A stretch of DNA of 64,000 nt from Herbiconiux moechotypicola (GTDB lineage: Bacteria > Actinomycetota > Actinomycetes > Actinomycetales > Microbacteriaceae). Positions 32,907 to 41,327 of the stretch are shown in pieces. The stretch lies in NCBI RefSeq assembly GCF_024979255.1, contig NZ_JANLCN010000004.1, positions 186,001-250,000 on the forward strand, read 5' to 3'. Every line of letters starts with the position of its first letter. The stretch's first letter is position 1. Below the pieces are notes generated by a model. It did no database searches. It was not told the origin of the DNA and saw only the letters and a program-made list of their open reading frames with translations. The position numbers were made by a program, and so were the translations under genes.

Positions 32907-33230
32907 ATGGACGAAGACGAATTCGACGACTACGACCGCGAGGTCGAGCTCGCGCTCTACCGGGAGTACCGCGACGTCGTCTCCCAGTTCAAGTACGTGA
33001 TCGAGACCGAGCGGCGGTTCTACCTCGCCAACGAGGTCGAGCTCACCCGCCGCGACACCGAGCACGACTTCTACTTCGAGCTGGCGATGAATGACGTGTG
33101 GGTGTGGGACGTCTACCGGGCCGACCGGTTCGTGAAGTCTGTGCGGGTGCTCACGTTCAAAGACGTGAACGTCGAGGAGCTCTCGAGCAAAGACTTCGAG
33201 CTGCCGAAGGAGCTCGCGCTCGACGAGTGA
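32907..33230 (+). CDS. DUF2469 family protein
   Basis: A 107-residue acidic protein found only in actinobacteria, between rnhB and yraN, of unknown function. DEDEFDDYDREVELALYREY, FKYVIETERRFYLANEVEL and YFELAMNDVWVWDVYRADRFV are the family blocks. No signal peptide or membrane segment is seen. Its invariant position in the ribosome/secretion/DNA-uptake block suggests a housekeeping role, but the sequence shows no catalytic motif. Confidence 0.92.
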   Translation: MDEDEFDDYDREVELALYREYRDVVSQFKYVIETERRFYLANEVELTRRDTEHDFYFELAMNDVWVWDVYRADRFVKSVRVLTFKDVNVEELSSKDFELPKELALDE

Positions 33231-33339
33231 GCCGCGACTGCTCCTGCACCACCCCGCCGTCGTGACCGTCTCTCCACAGATTCGTGTGACCCGCTGATCT
33301 CCCCGGTCCCTTCCGCGCATTCTTGCCGCGGAGGTACCG

Positions 33340-33699
33340 ATGAATCCGAAAGACGAACTGGGGCGCCGCGGAGAAGACCGTGCCGTCCTTCATCTGCAGG
33401 CCGCCGACTTTCGCGTGGTCGGGCGAAACTGGCGCTGTCCGGTGGGCGAGATCGACATCGTCGCCTACGACGGCGACTGTCTCGTCGTGGTGGAGGTCAA
33501 GACGCGGTCGACGGAGGCCTACGGCCATCCGTTCGAGGCGATCAGCCCCGCCAAGCTGAGGCGGCTGCATCTGCTCGCCCGCGAGTGGATCGCGCGGAGC
33601 GGTGAGCCGAGTCCGCCGTCGTGGAGAGTCGACGTGGTCGGGGTGATCTGGCCGTCCGACGGCGAGGCCGTCGTCGAGCACCTGCGCGAGGTGGCGTGA
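33340..33699 (+). CDS. yraN: YraN family (UPF0102) endonuclease-fold protein
   Basis: A 119-residue protein with the PD-(D/E)XK-like core: GEIDIVAYDGDCLVVVEVKTR contains the aspartate and E-x-K. ELGRRGEDRAVLHL near residue 5 and AKLRRLHLLAREWI are the other family blocks. Its activity is unproven, but the fold resembles Holliday-junction-type nucleases. GGAGGTACCG precedes the ATG at 33340. The stop overlaps comM by one base (TGATG). The 109-bp gap before it (33231-33339) shows no clear promoter. Confidence 0.9.
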   Translation: MNPKDELGRRGEDRAVLHLQAADFRVVGRNWRCPVGEIDIVAYDGDCLVVVEVKTRSTEAYGHPFEAISPAKLRRLHLLAREWIARSGEPSPPSWRVDVVGVIWPSDGEAVVEHLREVA

Positions 33700-35234
33700 T
33701 GGTGGCGCGCACGCTCTCGGTCGCTCTTCTCGGCATGACCGGGGCCCTCGTCGAGGTGGAGGCGCACATCGCCAACGCCATCCCCGGGTTCCAGCTCATC
33801 GGGCTGCCCGATGCGGCCCTGTCTGATGCGAAAGACCGCGTCAAGGCGGCCGCCGCCAACGACGGTTCCCCGCTCCCGGCGAAGAAGATCGTGGTGAACC
33901 TCTCACCGGCCGGTCTACCCAAGCAAGGCACCGCCTACGACCTCGCGATCGCCGTCGCCGTACTGGCGGCCGAGGGGGTGGTGAAGGCCTCCGCCATCGA
34001 CTCGGTGGTCCACCTCGGAGAGCTGAGTCTCGACGGTCGCGTGCGGCCGATGAGCGGCCTGCTGCCCGCGATGGTGGCGGCTCGGGCGGCCGGCCACACA
34101 CGATTCGTCGTGCCGGCGGGCAACGCGCGTGAGGCGGCCCTGGTGCCGGGTGTCGAGGTGAACACGGTGACGTCGCTGCGCGAGGCCCTCATCCTGCACG
34201 GGGCGCGGGTGCCCGCGATCGAGGTGCCGCCGCTCGTGCAGCGGCCTGCCCCCACGATCGAGACGCCGGAGGGTGACCTCGCCGACGTGGTGGGCAACCC
34301 CGACGCCGTGGAAGCGCTCGTCGTCGCCGCGGCCGGTGGCCACCACCTGCTTCTGCTCGGGCCTCCGGGAGCGGGCAAGACGATGCTGGCCCACCGGCTG
34401 CCGGCCATCCTGCCCGATCTCGACGACGAGCAGGCCCTCGTCGCCACCTCGGTCTCCTCGTTGGCGGGCCGCCCCGTCGAGGGCCTCATCACCCGGCCGC
34501 CGCTCGAGAGCCCGCACCACACGTCGTCGGCGGCCGCTCTCGTAGGAGGCGGATCGAAGGTCATCCGCCCGGGCGCAGCCGCCCGGGCCTCCGGGGGTGT
34601 GCTCTTCCTCGACGAGGCGCCCGAGTTCCCGGCCGCGGTGCTCGATGCTCTGCGGCAGCCCCTGGAGTCCGGCAGCATCACCATCCACCGGGCGGCGGCG
34701 GTGGCTCGGTTCCCCGCGAGGTTCCAGCTCGTGCTCGCCGCCAACCCCTGTCCGTGCGGTCAGTTCGGGGCCAGCGACATCGCGTGCACCTGCACGCCGA
34801 TCGCGCGCCGACGTTACCTCGCCCGCCTGTCGGGGCCGTTGCTCGACAGGGTCGACCTCCAGCTCCGGGTGGCGCGGGTCACCACGGCGGCCGTGCGCCT
34901 CGCTGCCGATGATCGCCAGGGGAGCCTCTCCACCGCGGAGGCGCGCTCCCGCGTCGAGCGGGCCCGTGAGATCGCCGCGGCACGCCTCGGTGGCACGGGC
35001 TGGAAGACCAATGCCGAGGTGCCGGGTTCGCGGCTGAGAGCCGGTGCCTGGCGGCTTCCGCCCGCCACCACCGCCCCGCTCGACCGGGCCCTGGAGCGGG
35101 GAACCCTCACCATGAGGGGGTACGACAGGGTGCTGCGCGTGGCGTGGACGCTGGCCGATCTCGCTGGCGGGGGTACTCCGACCCCGGAGCACCTCGGGTG
35201 GGCGCTCTACCTGCGCAGGTCGGTGGCGACATGA
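33699..35234 (+). CDS. comM: ComM-like Mg-chelatase-family AAA+ ATPase (YifB)
   Basis: A 511-residue protein. The N-terminal Lon-like fold has the conserved IPGFQLIGLPDAALSDAKDR and VNLSPAGLPKQGTAYDLAIA; the central AAA+ domain has Walker A GPPGAGKTML (near residue 225) and Walker B GVLFLDEAPEF; NPCPCGQFG is the cysteine-containing insert; and the C-terminal lid ends with LRVAWTLADL. ComM helicases branch-migrate recombination intermediates during natural transformation in Gram-negatives; the actinobacterial role is less clear. The ATG at 33699 overlaps the yraN stop, and the stop overlaps dprA (ATGA). Confidence 0.93.
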   Translation: MVARTLSVALLGMTGALVEVEAHIANAIPGFQLIGLPDAALSDAKDRVKAAAANDGSPLPAKKIVVNLSPAGLPKQGTAYDLAIAVAVLAAEGVVKASAIDSVVHLGELSLDGRVRPMSGLLPAMVAARAAGHTRFVVPAGNAREAALVPGVEVNTVTSLREALILHGARVPAIEVPPLVQRPAPTIETPEGDLADVVGNPDAVEALVVAAAGGHHLLLLGPPGAGKTMLAHRLPAILPDLDDEQALVATSVSSLAGRPVEGLITRPPLESPHHTSSAAALVGGGSKVIRPGAAARASGGVLFLDEAPEFPAAVLDALRQPLESGSITIHRAAAVARFPARFQLVLAANPCPCGQFGASDIACTCTPIARRRYLARLSGPLLDRVDLQLRVARVTTAAVRLAADDRQGSLSTAEARSRVERAREIAAARLGGTGWKTNAEVPGSRLRAGAWRLPPATTAPLDRALERGTLTMRGYDRVLRVAWTLADLAGGGTPTPEHLGWALYLRRSVAT

Positions 35235-36604
35235 CGATCCATGGGCTCGAAGCCGGTCTGATCCAGCAATTGCTCGCGAGGGTGCGACCCGAGCTGCGGG
35301 AGCACGGTGCGTCAGGGTCGGCGGTGGACGGCGCGGGCGCGATCGACGACGGTGTTCTCGACTGGGCGGCCTCGCCAAGTGTCTCGGAGGGTGACGCGGC
35401 TGCCGACTCGGTCGTGAACTCGACGGGCGAAGCGGGCGCGCGAGACACAGCTGATCCCCGAGGCAGCCAGAACGAGTGCGCTCAGGTCTTCGCCGGGGCG
35501 GCGTGGTCGACGCTGGCGGAGCCGGGTGACGCAGTGGCGGGGTTGGTCGTTCTGCAGCTCGGCGCCGATCGTGCGCTCGGGCTGCTGCGGTCGATGGTGG
35601 GCCCCGAAGACTGGTTGACCCGACTCGGGCCGACCGTCGGCGGTTCGCTGTCGGTGTCCGACATGGCGGCTGCACTCGATCGATGGCGACCTCGTCTGTC
35701 GTCGCGGGCCGTGCTGTCGGCGTTGCGCTCTGCGGCCGAACTGGGGGCGAGACTCGTGCTCCCGTGCGACGACGACTGGCCGGAAGGATTCACCGCGCTC
35801 GGGGTCCACCAGCCCATGGCGCTCTGGGTGCGAGGGACGGCGGGTCTCGTTCAGGAGGAGTCGGTCGCCGTGGTCGGGTCGCGCGATGCGACGAACTACG
35901 GCGAGCACGTCGCCTCCGAGATTGCGGCGGGCCTCAGCGATCGAGGTGTCGCCGTCGTGTCGGGGGCCGCCTACGGCATCGACGGCATGGCGCACAGGGC
36001 GACGCTCGCCAGTGGCGGCCGGACGGTCGCCTTCCTCGCCGGCGGGGTCGACAGGCTCTATCCGGCGGCGCACAGCGAGCTTCTCGGCCGCATCATCGCG
36101 GAGGGTTCGGTGGTGTCCGAGCTTCCCTGCGGCTCGTCGCCCACCAAGTGGCGGTTCCTTCAGCGCAACCGCCTCATCGCGGCGCTCGCCGACGCCACCG
36201 TCGTGGTCGAGGCCGGGCAGCGCTCGGGTTCTCTCAACACGGCCGGGCACGCTGCGGCACTCGGAAGACCGTTGGGTGCGGTGCCGGGCCCGATCACCAG
36301 TCCCACCTCGGCGGGATGTCACCGGCTGCTCCGCGAGTTCGACGCGGTGTGCGTCACCTCCGCCGGTGAGGTGATCGAACTCATCCGCGGGCCGGCCGAC
36401 CCCGCGTCACCCTCGGTCGACCCCCGCCTTCGCGGGCCCGACGGCACCCGCCTTCTCGACGCCCTGAGCCGGCGTGCGGCACGGGGCTCCACCGAACTCG
36501 CGCGACTGACCGGACTCGCGCCCGGGGTGGTCCGCTCCGCCCTGGGTCTCCTCCTCGCCGAGGGGGCAGCGCGCGAGACCCCGGCGGGCTGGTTACGCAC
36601 CTGA
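35231..36604 (+). CDS. dprA: DNA-processing protein DprA
   Basis: A 457-residue Rossmann-fold protein that binds single-stranded DNA and loads RecA. VAVVGSRDATNYGEHVASEI, SGAAYGIDGMAHRATLASGG, FLAGGVDRLYPAAHSEL and RNRLIAALADATVVVEAGQRSGSLNTA are all conserved. The C-terminal winged helix is at DALSRRAARGSTELARLTGL. The N-terminus has an atypical acidic/Ala-rich insertion between about residues 25 and 75 before the fold proper. The ATG at 35231 overlaps the comM stop. Downstream is a 393-bp repeat-containing gap rather than xerC. Confidence 0.94.
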   Translation: MTIHGLEAGLIQQLLARVRPELREHGASGSAVDGAGAIDDGVLDWAASPSVSEGDAAADSVVNSTGEAGARDTADPRGSQNECAQVFAGAAWSTLAEPGDAVAGLVVLQLGADRALGLLRSMVGPEDWLTRLGPTVGGSLSVSDMAAALDRWRPRLSSRAVLSALRSAAELGARLVLPCDDDWPEGFTALGVHQPMALWVRGTAGLVQEESVAVVGSRDATNYGEHVASEIAAGLSDRGVAVVSGAAYGIDGMAHRATLASGGRTVAFLAGGVDRLYPAAHSELLGRIIAEGSVVSELPCGSSPTKWRFLQRNRLIAALADATVVVEAGQRSGSLNTAGHAAALGRPLGAVPGPITSPTSAGCHRLLREFDAVCVTSAGEVIELIRGPADPASPSVDPRLRGPDGTRLLDALSRRAARGSTELARLTGLAPGVVRSALGLLLAEGAARETPAGWLRT

Positions 36605-36659
36605 TGCGTGCACGCCGCCACGCGCAGTGCGCGCTGATCCGCGCCGGACGGTCCGGTCC

Positions 36660-36831
36660 GGTCCGGAACCACAGTGCCGCCTCGACCGGTCCGCGCGGGC
36701 CCGGTCCGGAACCACAGTGCCGCCTCGACCGGCCCGCGCAGGCTCGGTGGGGAGTCGTTCTGGCGCCTCGACCGGCCCGCGCAGGCTGGGTGTGGAACCA
36801 TGCCGGCCCCACGACCGGCCCGCGTCGGTCC
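36660..36831 (+). repeat. Four imperfect tandem copies of a 43-bp unit in the gap after dprA
   Basis: Copies start at 36660, 36703, 36746 and 36789. The first two are nearly identical; the third and fourth have diverged in the middle but keep CGACCGG(C/T)CCGCG. The unit is not a multiple of three, so a coding function is unlikely. The whole gap is 36605-36997 (393 bp): the array, a shorter CGGTCCGCG repetition to about 36848, and then ordinary sequence up to the promoter of the next gene. I see no gene in it. Confidence 0.85.
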
Positions 36832-36984
36832 GCGTCGGTCCGCGCCGATCAGGGCTGGATCGATGCCGAACGGATGGGGCGAGTGTCAGGGACGCTACTG
36901 AAGTGGGCGCCAGGTGGGATGCGACCGGGCGAATGGTTCGCGAGACGTTCGTGCGATGTGCGGGGTGCTGTCACCGGCGTCTGC

Positions 36985-36990
36985 GACACT
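36985..36990 (+). promoter_or_regulatory. -10-like hexamer GACACT before the phosphodiesterase gene
   Basis: GACACT, seven bases, then ATG at 36998, with no ribosome-binding site. Its first base departs from the TANNNT pattern used elsewhere in the window. Confidence 0.35.
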
Positions 36991-36997
36991 GGTCGGC

Positions 36998-37906
36998 ATG
37001 TCCCAGTACGGTGAGCCACTGCACACGATCATCCATATCAGCGACACCCACTTCCTGGCGGATCGAGGGCGTCTGTACGGAAAGGTCGACACCGATGTCA
37101 CCCTGGTGCAGGCCTTCCGGCAGCTGGAGGAGTCGGGTATCCGGCCGGAGGCGATCGTGTTCACCGGCGACATCGCCGACCTCGGGGAGGTCGACGCCTA
37201 CCAGCGCATCCGCTCGATCGTCGAGCCGGCGGCGCAGTCGCTCGGTGCGCGAGTTCTCTGGGTGATGGGCAATCACGACGATCGTGCCCGTCTGCGCACC
37301 GAACTCCTCGATGAGGAACCGCTGACCGACCCCGTGGTCACGAGCATCAGGCTGGGCGGCCTGAGGCTCATCGCGCTCGACACCAGCGTTCCCGGTTTCC
37401 ACCACGGTGAGCTCTCGATCGACCAGCTCGCCTGGCTCCGCGCCGAGCTGGCCCAGCCCGCTCCGGAGGGCACCATCGTGGCGCTCCACCACCCGCCGAT
37501 CCCCACGACCATCCCGCTCATGCCCATTCTCGAACTGCAGCGGCAGCATGAGCTGGCAGCCGCGATCGAGGGCACCGACGTGCGCGCGATCATCGGTGGG
37601 CACCTGCACTACTCGACCACGAGCACGTTCGCGGGGGTACCTGTGTCGGTCGCCGCCGCCACCTGCTACACGATGGATGTCGCCGGTCCCCGAGGAGAGC
37701 TGAGGGGACTCGGTGGTGGCCAGTCCTTCACTCTCGTGCACGTCTACGAAGACCGGATCGTGCACTCGATCGTTCCGATCGGCGAACTCCCCGTAGTCAA
37801 CACCTTCCCGCGCGACTTCGTCGCCGGCATCGAGTCGCTCTCCGCAGACGGGCAGCTCGACGCCTTCTCGCGCCAGGTGCCGCCCATCTCGCCGCCCCAG
37901 GGCTGA
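36998..37906 (+). CDS. Calcineurin-type metallophosphoesterase, CpdA-like cyclic-nucleotide phosphodiesterase
   Basis: A 302-residue binuclear metal phosphoesterase. The five signature blocks follow in order: IIHISDTHFL (D-x-H, near 14), FTGDIADLG (GD), GNHDDRA, ALHHPPIP and IIGGHLHYS. This pattern and length match the class III 3',5'-cAMP phosphodiesterase group (CpdA, Rv0805-like), and the C-terminal 50-residue cap ends with VPPISPPQG. Substrate is likely cAMP or a similar phosphodiester; not proven. The ATG at 36998 lies 7 nt after a -10-like hexamer. The gene sits between dprA and xerC, flanked on both sides by tandem-repeat arrays. Confidence 0.88.
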   Translation: MSQYGEPLHTIIHISDTHFLADRGRLYGKVDTDVTLVQAFRQLEESGIRPEAIVFTGDIADLGEVDAYQRIRSIVEPAAQSLGARVLWVMGNHDDRARLRTELLDEEPLTDPVVTSIRLGGLRLIALDTSVPGFHHGELSIDQLAWLRAELAQPAPEGTIVALHHPPIPTTIPLMPILELQRQHELAAAIEGTDVRAIIGGHLHYSTTSTFAGVPVSVAAATCYTMDVAGPRGELRGLGGGQSFTLVHVYEDRIVHSIVPIGELPVVNTFPRDFVAGIESLSADGQLDAFSRQVPPISPPQG

Positions 37907-37984
37907 TCCACGATCCACGCCGCTCGGTGGGGGAGAGCGGGCAGGATGAGGTCGGCGCGAGCCGTGGCAGGTGTTGCCACGGGA

Positions 37985-38060
37985 CGCAGGGGGTGGGCGC
38001 GGAGCGCACAGCGTAGGCGCGGAGCGCACAGCGTAGGCGCGGAGCGCAGGGGGTGGGGTG
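37985..38060 (+). repeat. Short 20-bp-period tandem repeat before xerC
   Basis: GGCGCGGAGCGCA occurs at 37995, 38015 and 38035 with a 20-bp period, bracketed by GCAGGGGGTGGG at both ends (37985 and 38046). The rest of the 264-bp gap 37907-38170 holds no gene; the xerC -10-like hexamer lies at its end. Confidence 0.75.
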
Positions 38061-38158
38061 CGGCGAGGCCAGGGCGCAACGCCGCCTGGCCGCTGTCGAA
38101 GTGGAGGGCGGAGCGCATCTCATCGCGTGTGGCGGCGGGCTGGGCGGGAATCGCGGGG

Positions 38159-38164
38159 CATGCT
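38159..38164 (+). promoter_or_regulatory. -10-like hexamer CATGCT, leaderless promoter of xerC
   Basis: CATGCT, six bases (GGGGGA), then GTG at 38171. The purine run is too close to the start to work as a ribosome-binding site. Confidence 0.4.
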
Positions 38165-38170
38165 GGGGGA

Positions 38171-39091
38171 GTGGATATCTCGACGGCGCGTGCTGCGTAT
38201 GAGGAGCACCTCGTGCTCGAGCGTGCCTACTCCGAGCACACGGTGCGGTCGTATGCCTCCGATCTCGCCGACCTGCAGCAGTTCGCCGCCGGCCGAGGAG
38301 TCTCCGCGGTGGGCGGGCTCGATCTCGAGCTCTACCGCGACTGGCTCTGGACCGCCTCGCAGAAGCATCTCTCCAAGGCCACGCTCGCCCGCCGGGCGGC
38401 GAGCGCGAAGACGTTCTCGGCCTGGCTGACCCGAAGCGGACACATCCCCGCCGACCCCGCCCTGCGGCTGCGGGCGCCGAGACCCGACCGCACCCTGCCG
38501 CGCGTGCTCAGCGGCGATGCCGTCGCCCTCCTGCTCGACGGACTGCGGGAGCGGGTCGGCGACGGTGAGCCCGCCGCCCTCCGCGACCTCGCCGTGGTCG
38601 AACTCCTCTACGCCTCGGCGCTCCGCGTCTCCGAGCTGACGGGACTCGACGTGGGCGACCTCGATCTCGACCGCCGGACGGTGAGGGTGGTCGGCAAAGG
38701 GGGCAAGGAACGGGTGGTGCCCTTCGGAGTGCCGGCCCACGCGGCGCTCGTCGACTACCTGGCACGGGAGCGCCCGGCACTCGTGGCCAGGAGGAACGAC
38801 GGCGCCGCCGCGATCGATGCGCTTCTGCTCGGCGCGCGCGGTGGTCGCCTCGGTACCCGCGCGGTGTACGAACTCGTGGCGCACCTGCTCGCCGAGGTGC
38901 CGGGGAGCGGCCCCGCGGGGCCGCACGCCTTCCGCCACACCGCCGCCACCCATCTCCTCGACGGGGGAGCCGACCTGCGCGCCGTGCAGGAACTGCTCGG
39001 CCACGCCAGCCTCGGCACCACTCAGATCTACACGCATGTCAGCATCGAGAGGCTCCGATCCTCGTACCGCGCGGCGCATCCGCGAGCCTGA
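38171..39091 (+). CDS. xerC: Tyrosine recombinase XerC
   Basis: A 306-residue site-specific recombinase that resolves chromosome dimers with XerD at dif. The N-terminal SAM-like domain has SEHTVRSYASDLADLQQF. The catalytic domain shows the arginine of ALRVSELTGLDV, the lysine of GKGGKERVVPF, HAFRHTAATHLLDGGADL (His-x-x-Arg), the histidine of LGHASLGTTQIYTHV and the nucleophilic tyrosine in the same segment. The GTG at 38171, six bases after a -10 hexamer, gives the family length; the open frame to its left runs through a GC-rich repeat. Position next to dprA is standard apart from the inserted phosphodiesterase gene. Confidence 0.95.
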   Translation: MDISTARAAYEEHLVLERAYSEHTVRSYASDLADLQQFAAGRGVSAVGGLDLELYRDWLWTASQKHLSKATLARRAASAKTFSAWLTRSGHIPADPALRLRAPRPDRTLPRVLSGDAVALLLDGLRERVGDGEPAALRDLAVVELLYASALRVSELTGLDVGDLDLDRRTVRVVGKGGKERVVPFGVPAHAALVDYLARERPALVARRNDGAAAIDALLLGARGGRLGTRAVYELVAHLLAEVPGSGPAGPHAFRHTAATHLLDGGADLRAVQELLGHASLGTTQIYTHVSIERLRSSYRAAHPRA

Positions 39092-39145
39092 GCCCCCGCG
39101 CGACGCGACGCGACGCGATCTAGCGCGCGGCGAAGACCCGCCGAG

Positions 39146-39685
39146 TCACTCGAGTGGCTTCAAGACGGCACGGGGAACTCCGCCGTAGAACAGACGTGGA
39201 TTGATGTAGCCGCCGTCTCGTCGAACGCCGAGGTGCAGGCAGGCCGAGTCGCAGTGCCCACCGGTCGCGACCGTGCCGAGCGGCTGCCCCCGGGCAACGG
39301 CCTCTCCGGCATGGACCGCAGCGGCCACGGGCTCGAGGGTGGAGACAAGACCACCGGCGTGCGCCACCGAGACCACGGAGCGCTCGCCGACCACACCGGC
39401 GAACGACACGACCCCGTCGGTGGGGGCGACGACCTCCTCGCCGGGTTGCGTCACCAGATCGATTCCGCGATGCCCTGCGGAGTACCGGGTCATCGGGGCG
39501 CGGAACTCGCGGACGACGACGGCCGACGCGACGGGCCACACCCACATCGGGGAGGCGAGCTCCCCAGACACGCGCGCCGCGCCCGCGGGCCACGCCACGC
39601 CTGCAGCCACGCCCGCAGCCCCGCCCGCCCCCCACAACCCCACCACGACCACCGCGGTCGCCATTGCCCGGCGCATCCATCTCAT
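39146..39685 (-). CDS. M23-family (LytM-like) secreted protein with an altered active site
   Basis: A 179-residue secreted protein with a signal peptide (MRWMRRAMATAVVVVGLWGA) and a LytM/M23 fold. The first metal motif is present: H72-x3-D76 in GHRGIDL. In the second, the usual H-x-H is C149-L150-H151 (GHCDSACLHLG), so the catalytic histidine is a cysteine. Similar sequences with GHC..ACLH are frequent in actinobacteria as I recall, but loss of hydrolase activity or a shifted zinc site is likely. The ATG at 39685 has GGTGAGG upstream. It is convergent with xerC and divergent from the sugar porter gene. Confidence 0.85.
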   Translation of the reverse strand: MRWMRRAMATAVVVVGLWGAGGAAGVAAGVAWPAGAARVSGELASPMWVWPVASAVVVREFRAPMTRYSAGHRGIDLVTQPGEEVVAPTDGVVSFAGVVGERSVVSVAHAGGLVSTLEPVAAAVHAGEAVARGQPLGTVATGGHCDSACLHLGVRRDGGYINPRLFYGGVPRAVLKPLE

Positions 39686-39842
39686 GCCGCAATCCTCACC
39701 CTGTCCCCGACCCACCCACCCGCCTTGTGACACAGCTGTGGATGAACCGTGCCAGTATCGGAGTTGTGAGGGAGTGGTCAGACGTCGCCCTGGGCGGCAG
39801 AGGAACCCCCACCCCCTCGCACCCGGCACAAAGGAGTCCGTC

Positions 39843-41324
39843 ATGACGTCAGTCGACCCTGCATCCCCGCGCGTGAGCCCCGAGGTCTCGAAGAGGCTCC
39901 GCCGCAAGGTGATCGCCCTCTCCATCGCCGCCGCCCTCGGCGGCTTCCTCTTCGGGTTCGACTCCTCCGTCATCAACGGCGCCGTCAAGGCCATCGACGA
40001 GGACTTCGCGCTCGGCGACCTCCCCCTCCTCTCGGGCTTCGTGGTCGCCTGCGCCCTGCTCGGCTGCGCCATCGGCGCCTACTTCGCCGGCCGCATCGCC
40101 GACCGCATCGGCCGCATCCCGGTCATGCTCATCGGCGCCACCCTCTTCCTCGTGAGCTCGATCGGCTCGGGCCTCGCCTTCGCCGTGTGGGATCTCATCG
40201 CCTGGCGCGTCATCGGCGGTCTCGGCATCGGCATCGCGAGCGTGATCGCGCCCGCCTACATCGCCGAGATCGCGCCGAAGGCCGTGCGCGGCTCGCTCGC
40301 CAGCCTGCAGCAGCTCGCCATCACCCTCGGTATCTTCGCGGCCCTGCTCTCCGACACCCTCCTGCAGGGCGCTGCCGGCGGCGCCAACGAGCCGCTGTGG
40401 TTCGGCGCCGACGCGTGGCGCTGGATGTTCATCGCCTGCGCGGTCCCGGCCATCGTCTACGGCCTGCTGGCATGGCGGCTCCCCGAGTCGCCGCGCTACC
40501 TCGCCGGCAAGGGCCGCCGGGACGACGCGAGGGGCGTGCTCGCGAGCGTGATCGTCGAGCATGAGGTCGACGCCGCACTCGACGAGATCGAGAAGAGCCT
40601 GCGCGAAGACCGCGAGAACGCCCGCACCGCCAGTCTCCGCGGCAAGCTGCTGGGACTTCTGCCCGTGGTGTGGATCGGCATCCTGCTGTCGATGTTCCAG
40701 CAGCTGGTGGGCATCAACGTCATCTTCTACTACTCCACCAGCCTCTGGAGCTCGGTCGGCTTCGACACCACGAACAGCGACACCAGCTTCGTCATCTCCG
40801 TGGTCACCAGCATCATCAACGTGGCCGTCACCTTCGTGGCCATCTTCTTCGTCGACAAGGTCGGCCGGCGCCCGTTGCTGCTCATCGGCTCGGCCGGCAT
40901 GGTGGTGTCGCTCGGTCTCATGGCCGTGGCGTTCTCGCAGGCCGTCGTCACGGGCGACACCCCGCAGCTGCCGGGGGCGTGGGGCCCGCTGGCCCTGGTG
41001 GGCGCGAACCTGTTCGTCATCTTCTTCGGCGCGACCTGGGGCCCGATCGTCTGGGTGCTGCTCGGCGAGATCTTCCCCAACCGCATCCGCGGCAAGGCCC
41101 TCGGTGTGGCGGCCGCCGCCCAGTGGCTCACCAACTTCGCGATCACCGAGACCTTCCCGTGGCTCTCGGGCTTCTCGCTCGCGTTCACCTACGGGCTCTA
41201 CACCTTCTTCGCCCTGCTGTCGTTCGTGTTCGTCTTCTTCGCCGTTCCCGAGACGAAGGGCCGCTCGCTCGAGAGCATGGACAGCCTCAAGGTCGAACGC
41301 CGCCGCGCCTCTGTCTCATCCTGA
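39843..41324 (+). CDS. MFS sugar porter (glucose/proton symporter type)
   Basis: A 493-residue, 12-helix transporter of the SP family. The signatures are complete: FGFDSSVINGAV in helix 1, GRIADRIGRIPVM after helix 2, WRVIGGLGIGIASVIAPAYIAEIAPK across helices 4-5, RLPESPRYLAGKGR before the central loop, FQQLVGINVIFYYS in helix 7 and FAVPETKGRSLESM at the end. This resembles actinobacterial GlcP and XylE-type symporters; the sugar is not determinable. AAAGGAG precedes the ATG at 39843, and a 10-bp palindrome CACAGCTGTG lies at 39731-39740 in the gap 39686-39842. It is placed inside the otherwise conserved xerC-M23-rpsB region. The rpsB promoter starts 3 bp after its stop. Confidence 0.92.
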   Translation: MTSVDPASPRVSPEVSKRLRRKVIALSIAAALGGFLFGFDSSVINGAVKAIDEDFALGDLPLLSGFVVACALLGCAIGAYFAGRIADRIGRIPVMLIGATLFLVSSIGSGLAFAVWDLIAWRVIGGLGIGIASVIAPAYIAEIAPKAVRGSLASLQQLAITLGIFAALLSDTLLQGAAGGANEPLWFGADAWRWMFIACAVPAIVYGLLAWRLPESPRYLAGKGRRDDARGVLASVIVEHEVDAALDEIEKSLREDRENARTASLRGKLLGLLPVVWIGILLSMFQQLVGINVIFYYSTSLWSSVGFDTTNSDTSFVISVVTSIINVAVTFVAIFFVDKVGRRPLLLIGSAGMVVSLGLMAVAFSQAVVTGDTPQLPGAWGPLALVGANLFVIFFGATWGPIVWVLLGEIFPNRIRGKALGVAAAAQWLTNFAITETFPWLSGFSLAFTYGLYTFFALLSFVFVFFAVPETKGRSLESMDSLKVERRRASVSS

Positions 41325-41327
41325 TGC

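Noticed and set aside
36604-37014. A possible small protein in the repeat array after dprA.
   Set aside because: The 43-bp repeat is not a multiple of three, the predicted peptide is repetitive Arg/Pro/Ala, and it has no promoter or homology.
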